A stretch of 64,000 bases of DNA from Henckelia pumila (GCF_033568475.1 NC_133121.1:194504664-194568663), one strand, 5' to 3'. Positions 32,697 to 45,198 are shown, counted from the first letter of the stretch. Notes: generated by a model from the letters alone, not told the origin. Translations and numbers: made by a program.

Positions 32697-35555
32697 TCAT
32701 TTCCATTCAGGAATAGGCAGACTGTGAAACAATCCTCCAGGTCGTCGGTGCTCTTCCTTGACCTGTTGACACACCAAACATCTCGAAACAAACTGATAAA
32801 CACTGCGTTTCATTCCCTTCCACCAGAAACGAGTACGTAGATCCTTGTACATCTTGTTGCTCCCAGGATGAATACTCAACTTAGTGCGATGTGCCTGAGA
32901 TAAAATCTCCTCTCGCAACTCTTCATCCTGTGGAATCACAAGCCTACCAGACAAACACAGAAAGCCATCTGACTGATAATGAAATCCAGACGAGCTACCC
33001 TCGTTAGCTAGACGAGCTAAACGCTGGGTCTTTGAATCAGACATCTGAGCATCTCGGATCCGCGAATACAAGGCTGGCTCAGATAATATCGCAAACATCT
33101 GGATACTCTGCATACCTTTCTTATGCTTGAAGGTATAACCTGAAGTACAACAGTCACTGATCGCACTAGACATCGAACAAGTCTGAAGTGTGGATAGTCG
33201 CACCTTGCGACTCAAAGCATCAGCGGTGAGATTAGCAGCTCCCGGATGGTACTTAATCTCGCAATCATAGTCCTTAAGCAAGTCCATCCAACGTCTCTGC
33301 CTCATGTTCAATTCTGCCTGAGTGAACAAATACTTGAGACTCTTATGGTCGGTGAAGATCTCAAATTTCTCGCCATAAAGATAATGACGCCAGATCTTCA
33401 AAGCGAACACAATGGCTGCTAACTCCAAATCATGGACTGGGTAGTTGTCCTCGTGAAGCTTCAGCTGTCTAGAAGCGTATACGATCACATGCCCATTCTG
33501 AGTCAGGACACAACCTAACCCCTGAAGAGAAGCATCCGTGTAAACTACATACCCTCCAGATCCTGACGGTAATGCTAACACCGGCGCAGAAGTCAACCGC
33601 CGTCGAAGCTCACGGAAATTCTCCTCACACTCGGAGGACCACTCAAAATCCACACCCTTGCAGGTAAGCTGCGTCAACGGTCGAGCTAACTGAGAGAAGT
33701 TCAGAATGAAGCGATGATAATACCCTGCTAGACCCAGAAAACTACGGATCTCAGCAACCGTCGTCGGACGAGACCAATTAAGTACCGCTTCAATCTTGCT
33801 TGGATCAACAGAAATCCCCTCCCTGGATATGATATGGCCAAGAAAAACCACTCTATCCATCCAGAACTCACACTTGCTCAGCTTGGCGTACAATTGCTCA
33901 TCTCGAAGAGTCTGTAGTACCAACCGCAAGTGAGAAACATGCTCTTCCGTATCACGTGAATACACCAAGATGTCGTCAATGAAGACCACGACAAACTTGT
34001 CCAAATACTCCCTGAAGACACGGTTCATCAAATCCATGAATATAGCCGGCGCATTAGTCAAACCAAATGGTATCACTAGGAACTCGTAATTCCCATAGCG
34101 AGTACGGAATGCAGTTTTGGCTACGTCCTGATCACGGACTCTCAACTGATGATACCCAGATCTCAAGTCAATCTTGGAATAAATTGATGTGCCCTGCAGC
34201 TGGTCAAACAAGTCATCAACACGAGGCAACGGATACTTGTTCTTCACAGTGACTCGATTCAGCTGCCGATAGTCAATGCACAGCCGCATCGACCCATCCT
34301 TCTTCTTCACGAAGAGTACAGGAGCTCCCCAAGGAGATACACTAGGATGAATGTACCCCTTGTCTAAAAGATCCTGTAGCTGATTCTTCAACTCTCGCAT
34401 CTCTGACGGAGCCAGACGATACGGTGCTCTAGAAATAGGCGAAGTACCCGGCATCAACTCTATGCCAAACTCGACTTCCCTAGCAGGAGGAAAACCCGGA
34501 ATCTCATCAGGAAACACATCTGGAAATTCATCCACAACAGGAATGCTCTCTATCCCAATACTCTCAGCGGACAAATCAACTGCATAGATAAGGTAGCCTT
34601 CCCCGCCAGACTCTAGAGCTCGACAGGCTCTCAAAGCTGATACCAAAGGCATCGGGGGTCGCGCTCCCTCACCATAGAAAAACCAACTCTCACTCCCTTT
34701 CGGATGAAAGCGTACTAATCTCTGATAGCAGTCCACTGAAGCTCGATAGGTAGTCAGCACATCTATTCCCAGAATGCAATCAAAGTCGTCCATCGCCAGG
34801 ACCATGAGATTCGCCAACATAACGTTCCCTTCAAACTCTAAAGGGCAACCCATCACTAGACGCTTAGCCAAAGCAGATTGGCCCGTCGGAGTAGAAACAG
34901 ACATTACTACGTCTAGTGCAATGCATGGTAACTTATGCCTCTTAACAAAACGTGCAGAAATGAAGGAATGAGATGCACCAGTGTCAATAAGTACAAGAGC
35001 AGGTATACCATAAAGCATAAATGTACCTGCGATGACTTTCTCATTCTCCTCCACAGCCTGATCATGTCTCAGGGTAAACACCTGGCCAGAAGCTCGTGGC
35101 CTCAAATGAGAACTCCCAGCAGACTGTCCCTGCGACCTCTGCTGAACGGTGGCCTGAGAACCCGATCCTGAACCAGATCCAGAACCGCCTCCCCCAGACT
35201 GTGGACAATCCCTCCGGATATGACCAGTCTCTCCACAACGGAAACAAGCTCCAGAAGCTCTGCGGCACTTGTCGGATGGATGGTTCTTCCCACAGTGATC
35301 ACACTTGTCCTTCTTACCGAAACGGACAATACCTCCAGAACCAGAGGAAGAAGAAGATCCAGACTTCTTGAAAGTTTGGGCACGGGGACCCAAAGAACTA
35401 GAAGGTCTCGACTGAGAGAAAGACCTGTTCCGCCGAATGCTGTCCTCCGCCTGGTGACAACGGCTCACCAAACCCTCGTAGGACATGTCGTCACCAACCG
35501 CCACACGGTCATGGATCTCAGGGTTAAGGCCCTGAAGGAACAGATTATACTTCAT
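32697..35555 (-). pseudogene. Gypsy-2 gag end, protease, reverse transcriptase, RNase H and integrase start
   Basis: This is a 952-codon open frame. In order: zinc knuckles ([13 protein letters not shown] and [14 protein letters not shown]), protease [13 protein letters not shown], reverse transcriptase with [28 protein letters not shown] and the catalytic FIDDILVYS, RNase H with [10 protein letters not shown] and [11 protein letters not shown], and the integrase zinc finger ([18 protein letters not shown], then CLVCQQVK). It ends at PEWK with TGA (32697-32699) where Trp is usual. All catalytic motifs are preserved. Confidence 0.93.
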
Positions 35556-35573
35556 CTCTGAGCTATCAGCAAT

Positions 35574-36062
35574 CTAGGGGCAATAGGATAGCAGATCAAA
35601 GAACCTCTGCTGATACTCATCGATAGACATGGTTCCCTGTCGCAGACTCAGTAGCTCGCCTGCCTTCGACTGACGGAGTGCAGGAGGAAAATACCGCTTT
35701 TGGAAAGCTGTGCGGAACTCGGCCCAGGTGGCCACTCCTCTCGCCGCAACAAAAGGTGCAGAAGTAAACCTCCACCACCTACGCGCACGCCCATCCAGAA
35801 GATAGCCAAGGGTCTCCACCTTCTGCTCATCGGTGCATTGGAAAGTCTGAAAAGTCGTCTCCATGCGGTCTAACCAGTTCTCCGCATCCTTCGGAGACTC
35901 ACCTCCAACTAAGGGCTTAGGACCCATAGCTAAGAATCGACGCACAGTGAAACGCTCGTCGTCATGGTGACGATGACGCCGTTCTCGACGAGGCTCCCGG
36001 TCGGCATCACCCCAACGCCCACCAACACTGCCATGAGAACTTTGGTCGTCACGATTTGACAT
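35574..36062 (-). pseudogene. Gypsy-2 gag, first part
   Basis: It starts MSNRDDQSSHGS and contains FLAMGPKPLVGGESPKDAEN, then FQKRYFPPALRQSKAGELLS and MSIDEYQQRFFDLL, a plant chromovirus capsid. A single TAG (35574-35576) ends it. The same frame continues in the next ORF. Confidence 0.9.
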
Positions 36063-36127
36063 CTACAAAAATACCTCAAGATGAGACTAAATCCCAAGAA
36101 ATCTTTTGCATGCTCTGATACCATAAA

Positions 36128-37469
36128 TGTAGTGACCCTTACCCGGATCACCTACTAAACAGAACTTAGGCATGCAATTAACTTTAATTAAAACAGATAT
36201 CAGAATAAAACTGCGGAAACCAATAACATTATACAATCCCAAGTAAAGGAATCCGTAATTATTCAATAATATACAACCAAATCGAATAGCTGTATAAACC
36301 CAAACAACAGTAATAAAACCTAGACGAAGCTCCAGCTGGCCAACCACTGACTAGCCCCTCCTGGATCCACCCTCCTCGTCCAATAACAAACCTGCCCCAA
36401 GGAATAGGGTGTCCAGAAAATACAGAGTACGAGACGTGAGCATAAAACGCTCAGTGCGAGAGTATGAGTATACATGCATGCAAAGTGAACTCCCTATAGA
36501 CTCGAGGTCAAGGATCAGATAACAGAGACAGACCGGGCCCTGGTATGTAGCACGCTGTGCCGTCGCTTCAGGAGGTGGCTCCCATACCGAGATAACCGTG
36601 GAAACGCCGGACCCAAATCGATGGAAGTCCATCCACTAACAGGATAGGGTACAACCCTACTAACAGACATCTCGAAGGAGATACAGCAAGATGCAAATGA
36701 ATGCAACATAATATCATGGCATATAAATCATGCAGTCACATAATACATGCATACTCAGTCAGGATATCTCGAACAGTACTTTCGTACCTCAATACAGTGC
36801 AAGCTCTACCAACTCTAGGTCCACGCCTATAGTCTGCTCTACACTGCCAAATGATACTACTATCATTAAAGTGCTCTAAAAGCCTTAACTAAGCTATTGC
36901 ATACTCCTAAATATTTATAGGGAGCAAAAGCTATACCTTCGTCCGTCGTTAGCCCTTTGATGTCGATTCCTCCAGAACTTGGGCACGACTCCGCTACGAC
37001 TACCGAACGCCCCGCCGACCTCCGGACCAAGCCTAAGAAGACTAGAACAGCTCCAAAAGGACTAGAATAGAAAGGAGAACTCGGAATTGGCAATTGAAAG
37101 TGAAGTCTCGGCCTTCTATTTATAGACAACGATCGGAACTTCCGATCCTTGATCGGAACGTCCGAACCTCGATCGGAACATCCGATCCTGCCATCGGAGC
37201 TTCCGAAGATCCTGATCTGCCACGTGTCAAAATATCACTTGTTGACTCCGGATAGGGGTGATCGGAGCCTCCGGTCCTGATCGGAGCTTCCGATCCAGCC
37301 ACACGTCATGCCTGACGTAATATCGATCGGTGCCTCCGATCGCTCATCGGAGCTTCCGATCCCGATCGGAGCTTCCGATCGTCCCTTCGGAGCTTCCGAT
37401 CCGTCCAATCCCCAATTTATTTAATTAGCATTAATCCTTAATTACTCAATTAGGGTTCGGGCTACTACA
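36128..37469 (-). repeat. Gypsy-2 5' LTR
   Basis: This is a near-identical copy of 30171-31512, including the palindromic motif cluster (37134-37402) upstream of its TATA box. Confidence 0.95.
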
Positions 37470-37864
37470 TCAAGAGTCAATGAGATATCATCTAATGACT
37501 CTTTACTCAGCCCATTCTTAATGAAATCAATTTTATCTTCTCTATTTGTGGAAACATATCCCAAAGATCTGCATTGTCTATTACAAGTCCATCTGGAACA
37601 ATTATGACAAACATCTAACCTTTTAGCCCTTCTTTTCTTCGCATAGGTACTTTTACCTAGTCCAGACATATTTCAAACAAGTAAGAATTTTGGAACTTCA
37701 CCACCTAATCGAACCTTGGCTTCAATTATAAGACGAATATCCTCCGGGATTTATTTTTGCATAAGCATTCTCAATCTTTCACATCTGCCTTCATAAATCA
37801 TTCTCAGAACTTTTTTAGAAACAGATGGAAAATATTTACCAAGTTTTTTGATAGCTTCATCCAT
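37470..37864 (-). pseudogene. Basic Cys-rich small ORF in env position, 5' part (split by Gypsy-2)
   Basis: Three stretches share one reading frame: 37 codons from ATG at 37864 (to TAA at 37751), 25 codons to a TGA near 37675, and an ORF from ATG at 37669 that runs into the Gypsy-2 insertion at 37469. The last begins MSGLGKSTYAKKRRAKR and then has Cys spaced C-x2-C-x4-C-x3-C (CHNCSRWTCNRQC). A basic patch just before a Cys cluster is the layout of the small nucleic-acid-binding proteins of carlaviruses and relatives, some of which suppress RNA silencing. The Cys spacing is shorter than in those proteins, so the relationship is only a suggestion. The function is unknown. Confidence 0.5.
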
Positions 37865-37977
37865 AATATATATTTATATATATATATATTCAATTATTTT
37901 GGGAAATTGAAATAAAACCGACTGAAAGTAGTCACGGAGTACCGTTATCCACCACTTAACCGGGAAGTGAACTCAAT

Positions 37978-38000
37978 TCTGCAAAAATAAAATAAAAATA
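37978..38000 (-). promoter_or_regulatory. Possible splice acceptor between pol and the accessory ORFs
   Basis: On the minus strand a T-rich run (TATTTTTATTTTATTTTTGCAG) precedes AATTGAGTTC, shortly after the pol stop codon. Such an acceptor would let a spliced subgenomic mRNA express the downstream ORFs, as proposed for env-like genes of plant retroelements. There is no transcript evidence here. Confidence 0.35.
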
Positions 38001-38010
38001 TAAGTAAGAA

Positions 38011-38541
38011 TTAAGTTGGATCATATAAAGGCATAAACTCTTCATTAAGAACATCATTTTCTATAAACGGTTTAAGTCTTTGCCCATTAACTTTAAATAC
38101 ATTATTATTTTTAGGATTTTCAACATCAACAGCACCATGAGAATAGACAAATTTAACAATAAATGGTCCAGACCATCGCGATCTAAGTTTTCCTGGAAAC
38201 AAATGCAAGCGAGAATTATAAAGTAAAACTTTTTGTCCGATTTCAAAAGATTTTCTCATAATATTTTTATCATGAAATGCTTTTGTTTTATCTTTATAAA
38301 TCTTTGCATTTTCATATGCATCATTTCTTAATTCTTCTAGTTCATTTAATTGAAATTTTCTTAATTTAGATGCATCATCTAAATTAGTATTAAACGCTTT
38401 AATTGCCCAATAAGCTTTATGTTCAATTTCAACAGGTAAATGACAATGCTTTCCAAAAACTAATCTATATGGTGACATCCCCAATGATGTTTTAAATGCA
38501 GTTCTATATGCCCATAATGCATCACTTAATCTTAAAGACAT
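38011..38541 (-). pseudogene. Athila integrase C-terminal part
   Basis: It contains [20 protein letters not shown], then [19 protein letters not shown], and [20 protein letters not shown], the usual Athila integrase tail. It ends at LYDPT with a stop at about 38011-38013. No chromodomain is present, as expected for Athila. Confidence 0.85.
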
Positions 38542-39583
38542 TGTCTTTTCGATTTGGATTGACTGTTTTTTCCAAAATTTGTTTTATTTCTTTATTTGCA
38601 AGTTCAACCTGACCATTCGTTTGAGGGTGATATGGAGTAGAAACTTTATGTGTAATACCATATTTTCTTAACAATGAAAAAAATGATTTATTTATAAAAT
38701 GACTTCCCCCATCACTGATTATAGCTCTAGGTATTCCAAATCGACTAAAAATATTTTCTTTCAAAAATTTTATCACAACTTTATGATCATTAGTTCTACA
38801 TGCAATTGCTTCAATCCATTTTGAAACATAATCGACAGCCACTAAAATATAAGTGAATCCAAAAGATAATGGAAATGGACCCATAAAATCTATTCTCCAA
38901 CTGTCAAATATTTCAATAATCATGATTGGATTTAAAGGCATCATGTTTCGTTTTGAAATTGAACCCATTTTCTGACAATTTTCACAAGATTTGCAAAATG
39001 AATGTGTATCTTTGAATAAAGAAGGCCAATAAAATCCACATTGAAAGATTTTTGCAGCAGTTTTCTTTGAAAAAAAATGACCTCCACATGCCTCAGAATG
39101 ACAAAATTTAATGACACTACTTACCTCATTGTCGGGTATGCATCGTCGAAAAATTTGATCAGGACAATACTTAAACAAATAAGGATCATCCCAATAAAAT
39201 TTTTTGACCTCTTTCAAGAATTTATTTTTATCTTGTGAACTCCAATGAGAAGGCATTTTATTTGTCACAAGAAAATTTACAATATTAGCAAACCAAGGCA
39301 TAGTAGTAGCATAAAATAGTTGATCATCCGGAAAATTTTCATTTATTGGTATTTCATTTTGAGATGATTCAGAAATTATTCTTGATAAATGATCGGCTAC
39401 TACATTTTCTTTTCCTTTTTTATCTTTTATTACAAGATCAAATTCTTGTAACAACAAAATCCATCTTATTAATCTCGGCTTAGCATCTTGTTTATTTGAT
39501 AAATATTTTATGGCAGAATGATCAGTGTAAACAATAGTAGTAGAACCAATTAAATAGGATCGAAATTTATCTAATGCAAACAC
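38522..39583 (-). pseudogene. Athila RNase H (C-terminal part) and integrase
   Basis: RNase H motifs ([20 protein letters not shown]) are followed by the connection and the integrase: zinc finger H..H..CxxC (HSEACGGHF to SCENCQ), core [22 protein letters not shown] and [16 protein letters not shown] with the D-D-E pattern. It is out of frame with the preceding segment (39685) and with the next (38541), so at least one indel lies on each side. Confidence 0.88.
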
Positions 39584-39684
39584 TACTGAAAGTAATTCTT
39601 TTTCAGTTGTTGAATAATTGATTTGACACTATTTAAGGTTCTACTTGCATAATAGATCACATAAGGTTTACCTTATTTTCTTTG

Positions 39685-42600
39685 TCATAACACGGCTCCT
39701 ACAGCATAATCACTTGCATCACACATTAATTCAAATGGTAAAGACCAATCAGGAGGTTGTAAAATATGTGATGTAGTTAAAAGATTAATTATCTTTTTAA
39801 AAGCAGTTTCACATTCTTGAGTCCATTCAAATTGTGCATCTTTTGTTAAAAGATTTGAAATTGGTTTCGATATTATGCTAAAATTTTTTATAAATCTTCT
39901 ATAAAATCCCACATGACCCAAAAATGATCGAATTTCTTTGATCGTGTTTGGTGATGGTAAATTAGCAATAACATCAACCTTAGCTTTATCAACTTCAATT
40001 CCTTTTTCAGATATGACATGCCCTAACACAATTCCGGATTTAACCATGTAGTGACATTTTTCCCAATTTAAAACAAGATTTTTTTCTTCACATCTTTTTA
40101 AAACTTCTTCCAAATTTTTAAGACAGTTTTCAAATGAGTTTCCAAAAACAGTTATATCATCCATAAAAACTTCCATAAATTCTTCAATCATGTCACTAAA
40201 AATACTTAGCATGCATCTTTGAAAAGTAGCCGGGGCATTACATAAACCAAATGACATTCTTTTAAAAGCAAAAGTTCCGAACGGACAAGTGAAAGTAGTT
40301 TTTTCTTGATCTTCTAATGATATTGGTATTTGATAATACCCCGAATACCCATCAAGAAAACAATAATAAGGATTACCTGCCACTTTCTCTAAAATTTTAT
40401 CTAAAAATGGTAACGGAAAGTGATCTTTTCTAGTTGCATTATTTAATTTTCTATAATCAATGCACATACGCCAACTAGATGGAATCCTAGTTTGTAATAA
40501 TTCTCCCTTTTCATTTTTTATAACAGTGATGCCTGATTTTTTTGGTACTACTTGTGTTGGACTTACCCATTTACTATCCGAGATTGGATAAATAATTCCG
40601 GCATCTAATAGTTTTAAAACTTCATTTTTAACAACTTCTTTCATGTGTGGATTTAATCTTATTTGTGGTTGTTGATATGTTTTAGCATTTTCTTTCAAGT
40701 GAATTTTATGTGTGCAGATTAAAGGATTTATACCTTTTATATCTTGCAAAGTCCATCCAATTGCATTTTTGTGTTTTTTAAGTAGTGTTATTAAATCTTC
40801 TTCTTGTTTTGGTAAGAGGGTAGAAGATATTACAATAGGATATGTTTGATTTTCACCAAGAAAAGCATATTTTAGTTCTATTGGCAAGGGTTTTAATTCA
40901 AGTTTTGGATGATCATTTTCTTTTACTTCTTCAAGTTCATTAATTTCTTCAAATAACTTTGATTTAAAAACATTTTTTGAATCAAAATTTTCCACTAAAC
41001 AAACTTCAGATTGTTGATTTAAGTTTTCTTGGTGTATATTTTCTTCCACAATTGTTTCTATTGCATTATCATCTTCATCTTCATTAATACTTGGTTGTTT
41101 ACATAAATTGAACACATTAAGTTCTAAAGTCATATTTCCAAAAGACAATTTCATTATTCCATTTCGACAATTAATTAAAGTATTTGAAGTTGCTAGAAAT
41201 GGACGTCCCAATATTACTGGAATTTCGTTATGTACTTCTATTGGTTGTGTATCCAAGACAATAAAATCCACAGGATATATGAATTTATCGACTTGAACTA
41301 ACACATCTTCTACGATACCTCTAGGTATTTTGATTGACCTATCGGCTAGTAAAAGAGTGACAGATGTAGGTTTTAAATCTCCCAACTTAAGCTTTTCATA
41401 AACTAAATAAGGAATTAAATTCACACTTGCTCCCAAATCTAACAAAGCTTTTTTAATTTTATTTTTTCCAATAATACATAAAATTGTTGGACAACCGGGA
41501 TCTTTATATTTCAAGGTAGAATTATTTTGAATAATAGAGCTTACTTGCTCCGTTAAGAATGCTTTCTTCTTTACATGCAATTGTCTTTTCACATTACATA
41601 AATCTTTTAAAAACTTTGCATAAGAAGGCACTTGTTTAATAGCATCTAATAATGGAATATTTATTTTTACTTGTTTAAAAACTTCATAAATATCAGAATC
41701 ATTTTTTTGTTTTTTATTATTAACTAATGCATGAGGGAAAGGAACATGTTTATTTGACTCACATATTATTTCAGATAATTTATCATCAACTTTCTTAATC
41801 TTAGGACTCAAAGTATCATCTTTCTCGAAAGTATCAAGATTTTCATCCTTACTCTTTGAGTTTGACTGATCTTTGTTTTCATCACTATATGGATCATTAA
41901 CTATTTTACCACTTCTAAGAGTAATAACAAATTTTACTTGATCAAATTTTTCTTGATTTTGATTTTTAGGATTAGGTTGTGGTTGAGATGGAAATTTTCC
42001 TTTTTCATGAATATTAAGTGCAGATGCAAATTTTGCAAGAGTTTCTTTCAAATCATTCATAGATTGAATGTTTTGAATATTGATAGACTCTTGCTTTTGA
42101 ATGTATGCATGAATTTCATCTTCAAAATGTTTTCTTGGAGGTGGGATATAAGGAGCATAACCTTGATGACTTTGGTTATTGTGAAAAGGTTTTTGTGAAG
42201 GTTGTGCATTATTATCGTTCCTCCAACTAAAATTAGGATGATTTCTCCAACCAGGATTATATGTTTGTGAAAAAGGATCTAATGTTGGTTTTTTAAAATT
42301 GTTAACATAATTGGCTTGTTCATGGAGACATTCTTTAAATGAAGGCAAAGTAGGACAATTTTTTGTAAGGTGATCATGTGTGTCACATATATGACAAACA
42401 ATTTCTTGAACACTTTTTAATTGATCACTCTTTTTTATTTCTAATGACTCGATTTTTCTTGCTAAAGATGCAAGTTTAGCTTGAACATCTACATCATCTT
42501 TAAGATGATAAATACCACCCCCATTTGTTGAATTATTGGTTTTACTTGGTGGTTCAATTGAGCCTATATTATCCCAATTTTGAGCATTTTCTGCTAATGA

Positions 42601-42888
42601 CTCCAAATATTCTATAGCTTCATTTGGGTTTTTATCTTCAAAAGTTCCATTACACATGAATTCTATTATTTGCCTATCTTTAGGTATTAAACCTTCATAA
42701 AAGTGAGAAACTATCCTCCATATTTCAAAACCATGATGTGGGCATGTATTAAGTAACTCTTTATATCTATCCCAACATTGATAAAATGTTTCCCCTTGTT
42801 TTTGAGAAAAAGTTGTAATTTGTCTTTTAAAAGAGTTTGTTCTATGGGAAGGAAAAAAACTTTTTAAGAAATTGTTGTTGCATTTCAT
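39685..42888 (-). pseudogene. Athila gag C-terminus, protease and reverse transcriptase
   Basis: This is an open frame of 1067 codons. Visible in order are QKQGETFYQCWDRYKEL (gag), the zinc knuckle CHICDTHDHLTKNC, the protease motif LLDLGASVNLIP, and the reverse transcriptase motifs WRMCIDYRKLN, CFLDGYSGYYQI, FGLCNAPATFQRCM and the catalytic VFMDDITVFG, then LVLNWEKCHYMV and GIEVDKAKVDVI. Wording of these motifs is that of the Athila clade. The frame is lost in the RNase H domain after LMCDASDYAVGAVL. Confidence 0.9.
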
Positions 42889-43222
42889 CCCATGATCTTA
42901 TTGAACTTGATCTCAAATTTTGCAACCATGTTTTAGCTTTATCTTTTAAGGAAAAAGGGAAAAGCTTTAATCGAACAGTATCCATGCTACAATTTTGATC
43001 ATTATAAGTGTTGCAAACCTCCTCAAATTCTCTTAAATGCAAATATGGATTTTCAGAATCTAAGACATGAAAATTTGGTAAAAGTTGAATGACTTGTGGC
43101 TTAAAATTGAAATTAGATGCATCAGGAGGAAAAACTAAACAAGATGGTGTACTAGTTCTTATTGGATTCATATGGTGCCTAAGTGTTCTTGGTTGTTCAT
43201 GTTCTTGATGATGATGATGATG

Positions 43223-43278
<56 letters not shown>

Positions 43279-43303
43279 CTTGATTATTAGAATTATTGTC
43301 CAT
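42842..43303 (-). pseudogene. Athila gag, N-terminal part, with poly-Asn tract
   Basis: It starts MDNNSNNQD and then has a long run of Asn encoded by an ATT/AAT microsatellite (about 43224-43276), followed by five His. Gag motifs follow: LPNFHVLDSENPYLHLREFE, then VRLKLFPFSLKDKAKTWLQN. The frame is lost at an A/T run near 42850-42860 and gag continues in another frame from 42888, consistent with a single-base indel. Confidence 0.85.
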
Positions 43304-43422
43304 GTTTAAAATATTTTCAGTTACTCAAACAAGTCTACCACTTTGTTTACGACTCCAAACAATCATATAATTAAAAACAACATACTATTTACATAATAAC
43401 AAAATTAAACTTAATTTATACC

Positions 43423-43446
43423 TCCCCGGCAACGGCGCCAAAAATT
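43423..43446 (-). other. Primer binding site of the Athila-type element
   Basis: On the minus strand, right after the LTR, the sequence reads AATTTT then TGGCGCCGTTGCCGGGGA. This motif is typical of Athila elements, which are reported to prime with tRNA-Asp. Confidence 0.8.
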
Positions 43447-45198
43447 TGCTAAAACTTAAATTGTAATTCACCCAAGTGTAGGTTGTCTGCAAGTAATGTA
43501 CTCGTGAGTACGAGATCGATCCACGGAGAGGATGTTGTAAGTTTAATTTTAGCAATAATATATTATAGATGAAAATATTATTATAAAACTTCAAATACAC
43601 AAATTATAAAATTGTCAAGGCTTCAAAGGTTCATTGTTGGTTTATTTAAGATTGCTTAATAAAAATAAATAAAAGAAACTAAAATAAGAATAAACATAAA
43701 AGAATAATGAAATATTTAAACAAGTATATCATATAATATAGTTCCCACTATATTAATATCAGATTAACCGATATTTAATACATGGTACCCATAATATATA
43801 TAGATGAATAAATATAAACATAAAAAGAACAATTAAATATTTAAACAAGTATATCATATAATATAGTTCCCACTATATTAATATCAGCCGATATTTAATA
43901 CATGGTACCCATAATATATATATAAATGCATAAATATAAATTGACATAAAAGTAAATGTTAGATCAAATCACAATATTTCATTTAGAACAATCGGCAGAG
44001 CCACGCTATCGTCTAAATAAAATATATGACTTTATGTTATATGCGAGAAAGTAAATGTTAGTTGCGGAAAAGTAAATGTTAGTTGCGATAAAGTAAAAGT
44101 TAGATGCGAGAAAGTAAATGTTAGTTCAAATCACAATATATTATTTAGAACAACCGACAGTGTCACGCTATCGTCTAAATAATATATATGACTTTATTAT
44201 AAATAGATACTTATATTTATAGTATATAATTATTGTAGTATTTATTGTATCATATTTGACAACAAATCAAGGTAACCACATTCAAGGTACCAAGCATTTG
44301 ATGTAAATAGATAACAACAAATCATCCAAAATTATACCTACAAATAAAGATCAATTAGTAACAATAAAAATAGAAAAGAAAAGAATATATAAAATATAAA
44401 AAATCTTACTTGACCAACAATGAAACCTTTTCACCTTGACATAAAAAGATTTAGCTTTCCATGAACATGAAACTCAAGAATAAAGATAAAAGAAATTTCA
44501 TACTTGAACTTGAGAAACTTGCACACTCAAACTTTTATTTTTACACACACAATATTTATTTTACAAATGAGGAATTCTCTACACTCTTTCACACTATAAA
44601 TTTTATACAACACATCTATTTATAGGCCAAATGAGAGCAAGGGTCCAAAACTCATTAAATATGGAATAGTAAAGTTGGTGAGTGCTTGTATCCTTGAATG
44701 TCAATACATTGACCCAACTTTAATTGGCATGTTTGATGCCATAGACCACCGATTCAGCCTCTTCATTCAACATAGAACACGTAGGATATTTTGTGTAGAT
44801 GTGTTTGGACATATAATTCACCTCTTTTGGGTAAAAGGTGAAATAGTTATGATATTTTTACTACAAGCTGGTCATAGTAAAAGTAAATCTGTCTCCATTT
44901 TGATGATTGATTAGTTTGATCATCTTAATGAAGTTTTTGGAATTTCTTGTCTTCTACAAAGTTGAAGATGCCTCTTTTGTGATTCTACAGGTTTTGAGAT
45001 TACTCCATTATGACCTCTGTAGCTTGAGTAATTTTATTTTTACCAAACCTGCGCAAACCGTAAAATACAACATTTTAGTAAAACATTTAAATATAAACAC
45101 ATAACACTAAAATAATACAACTTCATAATTTTAATTAAACTTAAATTTTAAAACACACTTTTTAACATATAAATAATTAAAAATTTTAAGTTCCATCA
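43447..45198 (-). repeat. Athila-LOG 5' LTR
   Basis: This is the partner of 26007-27759 with the same internal repeats. On the element strand it runs from TGATGGAACTTAAAA to TTAAGTTTTAGCA, followed by AATTTT and the primer binding site. Confidence 0.93.

Larger units (their letters stand above)
30171..37469 (-). mobile_element. Ty3/Gypsy chromovirus (Gypsy-2, Tekay/Del-like), young, nearly intact
   Basis: Two LTRs of equal length (1342 bp: 30171-31512 and 36128-37469) differ at only about ten sites by eye. The target duplication is TCAAG (30166-30170 and 37470-37474). A tRNA-Met primer binding site (TGGTATCAGAGCATGC on the minus strand) lies at about 36108-36123. A polypurine tract (AGTGGGGGAGAA) adjoins 31513. 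The gag-pol frame runs from 36062 to 31647 in one phase, broken only by two single stop codons. Total length is 7299 bp. It is inserted in the Cys-rich ORF of the Athila-LOG element. Confidence 0.95.
26007..45198 (-). mobile_element. Athila-type Ty3/Gypsy element carrying a LOG-like gene
   Basis: The element is bounded by LTRs (26007-27759 and 43447-45198, about 1.75 kb each) and by the perfect 5-bp target duplication CTACG (26002-26006 and 45199-45203). The LTRs end TG..CA on the element strand. Next to the 5' LTR lies TTTGGCGCCGTTGCCGGGGA, the primer binding site type known for Athila. Next to the 3' LTR lies a polypurine tract (GGTTTGGGGGTG). Order on the minus strand is gag, protease, reverse transcriptase, RNase H, integrase, a basic Cys-rich ORF, a hydrophobic small ORF, a LOG-like gene, then an AT-rich 3' region. 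Without the nested Gypsy-2 (30171-37469) it is about 11.9 kb, normal for Athila. It has four pol/gag frameshifts, yet the LOG-like frame is open. Confidence 0.93.
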
